The notes under the pieces are model-generated. The model ran no database searches, had not been told where the DNA came from, and saw nothing but the letters and a program-made list of their open reading frames with translations. The position numbers were made by a program, and so were the translations under genes. Shown one piece after another: positions 22,500-64,000 of a stretch of DNA of 64,000 bases (position 1 is its first letter; every line of letters starts with the position of its first letter). The stretch is from Pagrus major (Eukaryota > Chordata > Actinopteri > Spariformes > Sparidae). The stretch is from NCBI RefSeq assembly GCF_040436345.1, contig NC_133234.1, positions 9,238,446-9,302,445 on the forward strand, in the 5' to 3' direction.

Positions 22500-24239
22500 T
22501 TCCTCGTGTTGGTATTCTTATTTCCTTTGAAAACTATGTTCTTTTATCAATCTGTCTTGTGTTTAGCCACCAGCTCAGTGTCAAAGTCGTTTCTTTGTGT
22601 GGCCTAGTAGTCAATGTTGGATATGAACCAGTCATGCTGTCCCACTGACCACAGCTACAGTACATAAAATAATCTTATCCTGTAAATGAAATGTAATAGT
22701 TGAGTAATGTTTTTGATAATGAATTCAACTTAATTTAAGGCAGTAATTAGGCATGCATGTAACTAATATAATTAAATATAATTTGGAGGTCATCTTGTAT
22801 AACAGAGGTGTCATCACAAGAATTTCTTTTTGCTGGTTTTATTTCAAGTTGCTTACAGTGGCCTTTTCACAAAAATATAGTGGTGGGAGAAATTAATCTT
22901 TGTAATCCTGTTTGACATTTACAGTATCTCCAAGCTGTCTCCACTGTGAAATGTACTTTTACCTTTAAGGTTTTTATCTGATGCCTTCATTTAGAGAGAC
23001 GGATACTGAATGGGTATGGAACAATGTAAATCTCATTACAAAAGGAAACTTATTTGCTTTTGATAGGGTCAAACCTCAAATCAACTTATCTACTTTCATA
23101 TTAAATCCAGTAAAGAGGATGCCATTTAAGTGTGAAAAGTGAATTAGTTTTCTGAATAAAAAAACTTTCAACTTAAAATAATTCACCAAAAATATGTTTC
23201 TTAAGGTAGATTACATTGCACTCCTTCAATTTAAATGATGACATTATACCCCTAACCCCACCACAGCTGTATATTTTCATTTATATGATGTAAAGTTGCC
23301 TTTTACTCTTCTGTTTTAATATTACAGTATGTGTTATTTCTTTTCATTTTAAATGCCACATATTATAAGGTAGATATTCTGTTTACCAAATGATTTGATC
23401 ATTATGTTAATGTGTAGTATGGTGATTTATGTCGTTGTGTAGAAAAATTTTTATTTCTTTACTTATTTCTCACTGTGTTTTTTTCTGAATGCTGTAATGA
23501 TGTTTCATTCAAATTTTCTGTTTATTAACTTCAAAACCACCAGCAGAGGGAGCAAGTACCAAACAAATCTTAACTGACTCTCACTTCAACACCACCTCAG
23601 AGAGGAGGCAACCACCAACTGAACAAATGCCATTAAATGTGCACCATTTATGAAACAATAAAGAATTCAGTGGTTCTGACTGTTGATTTACTCTCCAGAC
23701 ATTTACAAGCACATTTCCTCAGTAGGGCACACATCAGCTTTGATTTTTGTGTTGAATTACCGTAAATGCTAATGATGAGTTTTCAACATTTTCTTGTGAT
23801 TTCAGTGACTCTTAGTGACCCCAGTTACAAATACTGACACCAATGGGCTTCAAGTGAACAGCGACTAAACTTAGCAAGATGGATACTTTCGACACCCTTA
23901 ATCCCTGTCTAGATATTTGTCGGTTACAAAGCTCACCTTATTTGACACAGGTAACTTTAAATAAATGAGTGTTCAAAATACCTTGTATAAATTTAAGACT
24001 ACCATCTTTGGCAACACCCCCTTGTTACTACACCTACTTGGCAAGGTTGTTATTGTCTTACAAAAGTACTCAGGATAATACGATTAGAGGTTTATTATGG
24101 GCCAAATCCTCTTATGAGTGTGTTAACAGGATCCTTGCAGCCAAAACAGTGCCATTTGACAAAGAACCTCTTCGGAGAAGGAGGTTCGGCTGAACAGCCT
24201 CCACTTTCCATCTACTCACTTTAAACTAAACTTACAAAC
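22500..24239. other. Spacer between the two rbp3 genes
   Basis: This AT-rich 1.7-kb spacer holds the 3' UTR of gene 1, with AATAAA at 23657-23662 about 1.16 kb after the stop and an earlier hexamer near 23155. The presumed promoter and 5' UTR of gene 2 lie at its right end. No other coding frame is seen, and no fourth IRBP module remnant was recognised. Confidence 0.55.
24074..24116 (+). promoter_or_regulatory. Conserved rbp3 upstream block, gene 2 copy (GATTA core)
   Basis: The block begins GATAATACGATTAGAGGTTT and ends CCTCTTATG. Against the block at 19538-19579 it differs at a few positions and by a short indel, about 85% identity by eye. It ends about 125 bp before the gene 2 start codon. 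Conservation in otherwise dissimilar flanks suggests a shared photoreceptor promoter element kept after tandem duplication. Confidence 0.65.
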
Positions 24240-27200
24240 ATGGCAAAAGCCCTCTTCCTGGTGGCATCTCTGCTAGTTTTGGGAAATGTTTCCTTTATCC
24301 ATGCCTCTTTTGCCCCAAACCTCATCATAGATATGGCAAAAATCGTCATGGACAATTACTGCTCGCCAGAGAAGCTGGTGGGGATGAAGGAGGCGATTGA
24401 AGCAGCCGGCAGCAACACAGAGATTCTGAACATCCCAGACGGTGAATCCCTGGCTAATGTCCTCAGTTCTGGAGTCCAGACCACCGTCAGCGACCCACGC
24501 TTGATGGTCTCCTTTGAGCCAAACTACGTCCCCGTGGTTCCCCCACAGATGCCTCCCTTGCCGCCAGAGCAGCTCATTGCCGTCCTCCAGACCTCAATTA
24601 AGCTCGACATCCTTGAGGGCAACATTGGCTACCTGAGGATCGATCACATCCTTGGGGAGGAGGTCGCTGAAAAGGTTGGTCCTTTGCTCCTAGACCTGGT
24701 CTGGAATAAAATCCTGCCAACCTCAGCTCTCATCTTTGACTTGCGCTACACCAGCAGCGGGGACGTCTCAGGGATCCCATACATTGTGTCTTACTTCACT
24801 CAAGCCGAGCCTCAGATTCACATTGATAGCGTGTATGACCGACCCTCCAACACCACCACTAAGTTGTTTTCTATGGACACACTGCTGGGGGAAAGATACG
24901 ACGCCACCAAACCCCTCATTATCCTCACCAGCAAGAACACCAAAGGCATTGCCGAGGATGTTGCCTACTGCCTCCAGAACCTAAAGAGGGCCACCATTGT
25001 GGGCGAGAAGACTGCCGGGGGCTCTGTGAAACTTGAAAAAATCAAAGTGGGCGACACTGACTTCTACGTTACGGTGCCAACTGCAAAATCCATCAACCCA
25101 ATCACCGACTCCTCCTGGGAGATTACAGGTGTGACTCCTAATGTGGAGGTCAATGCCGAGGATGCCCTCGCTACCGCAATCAAAATTGTCAACCTCCGCG
25201 CCGAGGTTCCAGCCATCATTGAGGGAGCAGCAACCCTGATCGCTGACAACTACGCCTTTGAAAATATCGGGGCTGATGTTGCAGAGAAGTTGAAAGGGCT
25301 CCTGACAAACGGCGAGTACAACATGATCGTCTCCAGGGAGAGTCTAGAGACGAAGTTGTCCACTGACCTGAAGACCCTGTCCGGGGACAAGAGCCTGAAG
25401 ACTACCAGGAACACCCCAGCCCTGCCACCCATGGTGAGACCCATGAACATGAGATTATTGATTTTTGCCTTTGAAAGTATCTTTTATTGTCGCTTTTAAA
25501 TATTCAAATACAGAAAAATTTTGTTTGTTGTTTTAAATGGAGTTCCCTTTTTGCTGTCAAATGAGTTTTTCACTCACAGAGCTCAAAATTATCTGGTGTT
25601 CAAAACGCTTGTAAAAGTACTGGTTACTGTGATGTGATTAGGTAGAGTGGATAAACAATGTAATTGTCAAAATGCTTTTTACACTTTTAAAATTAGATTA
25701 AAACTGAGGATTTGGCAGTGCACTAGATAAAATGTTTAGTATACGGAGGGTAAGAGAAATTTGTAATATGCGGCAAATATAATACGAACAATTGCTGAAA
25801 AAATGACTTTTTATTGATTATATTAAGTGAGACATATTGGTCATGCTTATATTACAAATGCTGAGTTGTTGCATGTTCTTCTCCCACAGGATTATACTCC
25901 AGAGATGTACATTGAGCTGATCAAAGTCTCCTTCCACACTGACATATTCGAGAACAACATCGGCTACTTGCGCTTTGACATGTTCGGAGACTTCGAGGAG
26001 GTCAAGGCCATCGCCCAGATTATTGTTGAGCACGTCTGGAACAAAGTTGTCAACACTGACGCTATGATCATTGACCTCAGGTGGGTAATCCTGCTCACGG
26101 AGTGAGTTGAAGCTTCTTTTAAAAATGCACAGGTCCATTTAGGAGAAAGAAAAAAATCAACCGCTAAAGCTGCTGAAGCTCATCAGTCCATGTTTACTTA
26201 GTCAGCCTAAGTATAGCATTGCTTTTTAGGATGTATCTATTTGTAGTCTATATATTATTTTTAAATATGGACCACCAACAAATCGTATTAACTGAGTCTT
26301 GGAGAAAAAGGTGGATCTTATTGCTGATCAGTTGTTCAATAAACTCATTGAACATATAACCGCACTCGAGCCACGATGTTAACACCGTTCTCGGGATCAT
26401 TCAGTTTCATCATGAATCTAACATTTCTATGATTGTTCTCCAATTGTTTTTTGCAGGAATAACATCGGTGGCCCAACAACAGCCATCTCCGGCTTTTGCT
26501 CTTATTTCTTTGATAATAAAAGGCAGATTGTGCTGGACAAGCTGTACGACAGACCGTCCGGCACCACCACAGAGCTCCGGAGCCTGCCTGAGCTCACCGG
26601 TAATAAAGAAAAAATCATGTTATGTAAATGATCGCATAAGTACCCAAGACTCCTGTTACCAACAAAGTTAGCACCTAGCTGGTGAACATAGTGTAGCATT
26701 TAGCAGCTAAAGAGCCTAAATATTTCCTTAAGGAATTGGTGGAGACCAAACACAGAGCTAAAATGAAAGTTGTACTGGCCAGAGGCATGACTCCAGATGA
26801 ATGCTAACAATGCTCTGTATCTGCCGAGGTATAAAATTAGAAACAGTTTGCTAACAAGATTGGCATATCATCTTAAAAGATGATCAGTGTCGTGTTTACA
26901 GTAAGTTTCCTCTGCCCCCAAATGGCCAAAAATCAGTTGCTTTTCAAGGTGAACTGTCCGATTGGCCTTATGGATGCAATGCCTCAAACTTGACAAATTA
27001 GTTGAGTCTTTAAAGTCATCCTGGTTGACCAAGTCACTCTTAAATCTATCTTTGGTTCGCAAAACAAATGACATTTTTTTCAATGCTAATCAGTTTTCTG
27101 CGTCGATTGAAGAGAGAAATTGACCCTTTCATGATGCATACATCACTTTTCTGCCTCATTAACTGTGTTCTGCCTCCTTTTCTCCTCTTCCTCAGGTGAA

Positions 27201-27521
27201 AGGTACGGCTCCAAGAAGAGCCTCATCATCCTGACCAGCAAAGCAACTGCCGGTGCAGCGGAGGAGTTCGTTTACATCATGAGGAACCTCGGCCGCGCCA
27301 TGATCATGGGAGAGACCACCAATGGGTCCTCCCACCCACCCAAGAATTTCCGTGTCGGTGAGACCGACATCTTCCTCAGCATCCCCACTGTCCACTCCGA
27401 CACTACCTTCGGGCCAGGATGGGAAGGAGCTGGCATCGCCCCTCACCTACCCGTCCCAGCTGATGATGCCCTTGAGTATGCCAAGACCGTCTTAAACAAG
27501 CACTTTGCGGGCCAGAAGTAA
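24240..27521 (+). CDS. rbp3: Interphotoreceptor retinoid-binding protein, two-module gene with four exons
   Basis: Exons are 24240-25433, 25890-26080, 26457-26599 and 27196-27521 (stop TAA), joined with GT-AG introns in phases 0, 2 and 1, giving 617 residues. The N terminus is a signal peptide ([19 protein letters not shown]) followed by [13 protein letters not shown]. Two modules are present: the first, like module 1 of IRBP, lies wholly in exon 1; the second, most like tetrapod module 4, is spread over the end of exon 1 and exons 2-4. The landmark NIGYLRxD occurs near residues 127 and 420. All three introns fall in the last module, as in the tetrapod gene. The protein is a secreted retinoid carrier of the interphotoreceptor matrix. 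This corresponds to the short IRBP known from zebrafish and other teleosts. Frame read-through past the exon 1 donor to 25499 is intron, not coding. Confidence 0.93.
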
Positions 27522-28122
27522 ATCATGACCTGAACAAAGCCGAGTGGGAGGGTTTCAACACTTTTGCTTTGGCAGCCAAATGGTTTCAAGAATTAGAATC
27601 TAGACTTGTTTTAAGAAGTGAGGAATGTAGATTAAGTCCACAGTAAGTGTAATCTGTTATTCATCACCTCAAACCTAAGCCTTTTAGCCTTTCGTAATGC
27701 AGAGAAACGTTCCAACAGTAGGATTTACCTCTAGATTTTATTTGTGTTGAATGTTACTCTGGCTGCTAAAGGTTTTGAGAATGAGTGGCGCTGGGGAGCT
27801 GATTCTCTTGTGAAGTGGGTATGAAGAAGTCTGTGTCAAAGATCAGTTGTCATAACATCATCAAAGCAGCTTTCAAAGATTTAATTTTTGAGAAGTCACA
27901 TGCAAAAGAAAGTAAGTAAACACACATAAAAAGGGTTTCAAACTAAGTTTGCCATTCATGTATTGTTTTGGATATTTGGAATTGGGACCTCTGTGAAGTA
28001 ATCCACTTGTTGCTGTGGTCAGAAAACCACCGAGTGATGCTCCCATTGTGTTTGGGGAATACTGTATGTCCATTATGCCATGTGGGCCTGCTTTGGTTGT
28101 ATCAATGACAGTGGTGAGACAC

Positions 28123-28128
28123 AATAAA
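28123..28128 (+). promoter_or_regulatory. Candidate polyadenylation signal of the two-module rbp3 gene
   Basis: AATAAA lies about 600 bp after the stop codon, in cacAATAAAgaag, and is followed within 30 bases by a GT-rich stretch (gtgtgttttggtcatgttt), which is the usual downstream context. Confidence 0.5.
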
Positions 28129-30077
28129 GAAGACAACTGACATATAAAAAGTGTGTTTTGGTCATGTTTTACTTCACTCAAGGAGGCAACAAAGACATGA
28201 AAAAAAAGGTTTACAATACAAAAGTCCTTTTATGAATTTTTCATCTATCTGTCCTATAATTGCCATTAACCAATGGCTGGAGAGAGAACAAAACATCTCT
28301 GTTAAGTTGTAGCATTATTTGAAAAACAATGGAGTAAACATATGGACATCTACATCTGTGCCACAATAGACAAAGTCTTGGTACCCAAAGGATCATCCAG
28401 CAACTGAAGATTTGAACTGAAACTGAACTGCATCACAAGTACTTTGTGCATAAGGGGGTTGTTTTCCAGCTTTTCAAACTTTGTCTTTTGTCAGTTACAG
28501 TACAATGGTGAATATTATGCTTTGCTTGAGGCCCATTATGTCAAGGACTGCAGGAACAAGTTAGGCTTTGACCGTGACAGCTTTGGTGGTTTCAGTGGTT
28601 TAGGTCCGGAGTTAAAGCATCGTGTTGATCAGAACAAAAGTTAGTCTTGAATCATTTTGATCCCATGTTTTAGGGGCTAGACAAACTACAAAAACATACA
28701 CAATAGCCCATTTTTTATTGTTGTGCATAGTGGACACCACAAAAAAAGCAAACTTTGGTATCACAAATTCTCAAATCTCTCATTATCATCTTAAATGTAA
28801 AATAAAGAATAACTTCCTCAACTTATCTGATTTTAAAATAAAATGACACCAACTTTTAGTGTCTCTCAAGCTGTCGAACAAATGGCTGAAGCTTCCCATT
28901 TGTGTAATTAATTAATAGACTTGACCCTAATTGTGCAGAGAGACATATTGCATTTGGTTACTGGATAACTTTGATGTGAATCCGCTGGAACAATAATTTT
29001 TGTGGTGCAATTCAGAATATGCACCCAGATAGTAAAGTGGGTTAAGTTTCCCTGAAGAATTTGGCCATGTTATTGGAATTTGGTTTTGTTTGGATTTATC
29101 CAAAAAACAGACACTGTGGCGAGAACAATCTGAGACTGACTATGAGAGGAATCTGTGAGAATGCGCTCAAGAAACCATAAAGACAGGCCAGGACTCTGTG
29201 TTGTACAGTGGTATGTATGTAGGCTAGTGTATATAAAGACACTGTATGTATGAGAGAACGTGAGACAGAATAACAGGGCTTTGGTAAGTGCTAGACTTTC
29301 ATTTGTACACCACAAGGATCGGGAGGGATCAGTTAGGTGGGGGAAAAGTCTCCACGCATCAACATGTGTTAAGACCATAAACAGGGGCCAAATGGTTTAG
29401 GGGCACAGTGTTTGTGTGTGTGGAAGGGGGTGGGGGGTGGGGTCCGAAGCTTAAAGTTTCACAATGGGACTGATCATAAGAAGAAGGCAGGCTGCTTCTA
29501 TTTAGTAATCTGTTTGTATTCTGGTTTGTGTAGAAATGACAGATTAAAGTTCAGTTATACAAATATTTCTCAGAAGAAGACTCTGCAAACCTCAGCAGAT
29601 GGAGCTAGCATTTTTGTAGTTGCTTGTGCAGCGCTAATCTCAGTGAAAAAATGTATTGGGTTTTCTGTTATTGCCTCACAATAAAAGCCACCTGGTGTTT
29701 CGCCACTTGAACACTTAATTTGAAGCTATATAGTAGTAAGTGGCCAGTTTACACAGGCGGAAACTTAATACAACTCTGATGCAACTGTGAACCCCTCCTG
29801 CATACAAAGACAATTTAAATCCTGAGCAGGAATGGTGGACTCCGCCTGAACAATAAAAAAACAATTTTATGTTGTAAATTCTGATTTGTAGTTTCTGAGT
29901 TTAATTTAACATAGAAACAACAGTAAAGGTTTGATTTTGTGAAAATCTCAAGGATGTAAGAACTGATAACCTGACCATTTCAAAACAAGCAGGACAGCAC
30001 ATTGCTAGCATAACCGCTAGCTGTTGCTACGTACTACAGCTACAACTCACTGCTGTTAGCTAGTTAGCTCAGCTGTG

Positions 30078-30410
30078 GAGTCTCTGTAGTTTTGGGGAGG
30101 AAATTTCAATCAGAAGAGGAGGATCTTCATTGACTGATTTTTTTTTACATCTAATCAAACTAAACTAATTATCGTTGTTTTCACGACTGAATAAACAAAC
30201 TGACCTTAAACGCAATTTCATACTGTTTTACTTTGTTTAAATTTGGCGGACCCTGCCACCTTTCTAGCTCCAAACAGTGTTCTGGGGACCTTATTTTCCT
30301 CTGAGAACAGCTTGTTTATTCAGTTATGGAAAAGAGAAATATTTCTGAGTTGTAAATGTTAAAATTCTGAGTTTGAATTTCTTCACCAGAACTACATAGT
30401 GCCCCTTTAA
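30078..30410 (+). mobile_element. Third copy (C) of the TTAA MITE family
   Basis: The element is in the same orientation as copy B at 2901-3247. Shared parts include ctgaataaacaaactgacct, ggaccctgccacctttctag and ctggggaccttattttcctc. The right end reads actacatagtgccccTTAA-type sequence with TTAA at 30407-30410; the left end (gagtctctgtagttttgggg) is decayed and lacks a clear TTAA. Confidence 0.75.
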
Positions 30411-31703
30411 GTAATATCACTTTTCAGGTCAAGAGTATAATAAGTTCAATTATACAAAAAGCTAAAGCTATCAGCTGCTGTGCTTTTGTAGATTTTACTC
30501 CATCCACTCTTCTGCTGAATAGAAAGACCATTGGACGGGACCTTTACAATTAATGTCAATTTCTTTCAGACCAACTTAAAATCCCTAATAAACAAAGAAG
30601 CTAGACTTTTATTAAGGTGGTCAGTTTCTTTGGAGATAAGTTTAACTTCTAAACATGATCTTTATTATTCAATTACCTCCTCCATCCTCCCAACTTCACC
30701 CCATAACATACTTCCTAATTGATTAACGGTATCTGGGTCATCTCCACAGGTCTGAAGAACAACAAAAACACATTATGTGTAAGTGTAGAGACTGTTGTGC
30801 TGTGTAAACGTGCCAATCAGCATATATTAGCTGCTCTTACTACAGCCTCTGGTTTATGATGGTGTAATTACAGAGGATGTAGCTGTACATGGCCCCTGCT
30901 GCTGTAATTAACTGGGAGCAGCAGCACAGAGAAAGCAAACAAACATGCAGTGAGTAATGAGGACTAAATGCTGAGAGGTTAAACGCACACACTGGTTAGG
31001 TCAAAGGTTATCAGACTGATGTATGCCAGCATTGATCTGACAGCTCCTACATCTCACAGCCATCATCCCATCCTGCTCTGCGCCGGTTCCCCGCAGAAAT
31101 GCGCCAGTCTGCCACGTGAGGGAGGCGCAAAATGAGATCTTGACCCATTTTCCCTCTTTCTCTCTCCTCCTCGGTTTGAAATATGAAACCTGGTCCATTT
31201 CAGCCAAGTCTGTCCCCCGGGCTCCCAGTTCCTCCAGCGCCAACGCTGCTCTGCATTAGCCAGCTTCATTTGGCTTTTTCACACTTCAACCAGAATCTCA
31301 AAGGAAACTTTTGCGCATGTTTTGATCCTGCGAAGCACCCACTCCATCATTGTATCCAATTATCCCACTGACGCGGGTTTGGATTTGTTTCTGCAGAGAG
31401 TTTGTTTTTAACTTTTTTTGTGTGTTCCTGCTGACTGGATGAGGATCCTGAAATAAACGAAACTGTGTTTTTTTTAATGAGAGCATCTCTCCAGCCGGCT
31501 TGTTGACCGGGATGCGGGTGGCCATGATTGTAAGCTGAGCTGGTGAGCGCATCGCCTGCATCCTTTTCTTTTGTCTTTGTTGCATCTCTGCCTCTTCACT
31601 GTCACTGGGATGTAAAGACACTGAAGCACTGTGCTTGGTTTCTTTTCCTCTTTACACCCATAAAGGAATAAACTCTTTATTTTTTTTTTCGCGAGGGACA
31701 ACC

Positions 31704-63801
<32,098 letters not shown>

Positions 63802-64000
63802 GTGAGTGTCTCAGCGGTGCACCATGGAAATATTTCATTTCATCAAATACTTTCACCCACACCCTCTCAAATTTATTTCCCCAGTTCTTCTTTTTAGCTC
63901 TCTGTTCCTCCCTCCTGGAGTTGTTTATACCTGTGGTGACCCACAGCTGCATCGCCCTCTTCTTTCTTTCACCCTGACTTTCCACTTTCATTCATGCATC
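63802..64000. other. Start of antxr intron 17
   Basis: The donor gtgagt follows the codons for PGDH. The remaining 199 bases are intronic, with a pyrimidine-rich bias, and the final exon or exons with the proline-rich cytoplasmic tail and stop codon lie beyond the window. Confidence 0.7.

Larger units (their letters stand above)
27522..31703. other. rbp3-antxr intergenic region
   Basis: No gene was recognised. It holds the rbp3 3' UTR, a third copy of the TTAA MITE family (30078-30410) and, at the right end, the presumed promoter and 5' UTR of the antxr gene. The last few hundred bases before 31704 are richer in G and C and include several GC-rich words, as expected near a promoter, but no start site can be placed. 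Confidence 0.5.

Noticed and set aside
24736-25450. Alternative-frame and minus-strand open frames inside rbp3 exon 1
   Set aside because: They overlap a well-supported coding exon in other frames and carry no recognisable domain.

Overview
The window is vertebrate nuclear DNA, and almost certainly a teleost fish. It carries compact genes with short GT-AG introns, fish-type MITEs, a fish-type non-LTR retrotransposon, and a tandem pair of interphotoreceptor retinoid-binding protein (IRBP) genes, an arrangement described in teleosts. Size of intergenic spaces and repeat content suggest a percomorph-type genome, but the species cannot be named from the sequence alone.

Layout, all genes on the + strand: (1) gdf10 (BMP3b), three coding exons at 1999-6775; (2) gdf2 (BMP9), two coding exons at 11662-14070; (3) an intronless three-module rbp3 gene at 19731-22499; (4) a second, two-module rbp3 gene with four exons at 24240-27521; (5) a large anthrax-toxin-receptor-type (ANTXR1-like) gene from 31704 past the window end, for which 17 in-phase coding exons (477 codons) could be assembled and the last part of the cytoplasmic tail is missing. 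The same neighbours (GDF10, GDF2, RBP3, ANTXRL) lie together on human chromosome 10q11, so this is an old conserved vertebrate neighbourhood. The genes do not form a pathway: two are secreted TGF-beta-family ligands, two encode retinal extracellular-matrix retinoid carriers, one is a cell-surface matrix receptor.

Between and inside the genes lie transposon remnants and simple repeats. The clearest are two TTAA-flanked MITEs of one family, one inserted inside the other, in gdf10 intron 1 (third copy near 30.1-30.4 kb); a hAT-like MITE with a probable 8-bp target duplication in the gdf2 intron; a 5'-truncated LINE on the minus strand with an open 688-codon reverse transcriptase frame in antxr intron 7; a long foldback at 18.1 kb; and long (TG)n, (CA)n and (TA)n tracts.

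The most useful regulatory observation is a block of about 42 bp containing a CRX/OTX-type GATTA core that is conserved upstream of both rbp3 genes (19538-19579 and 24074-24116), at similar distances from the two start codons. I found no bacterial-type system, CRISPR array, tRNA or rRNA, and no convincing wholly novel gene system; the interest is in gene structure, tandem duplication and mobile elements.
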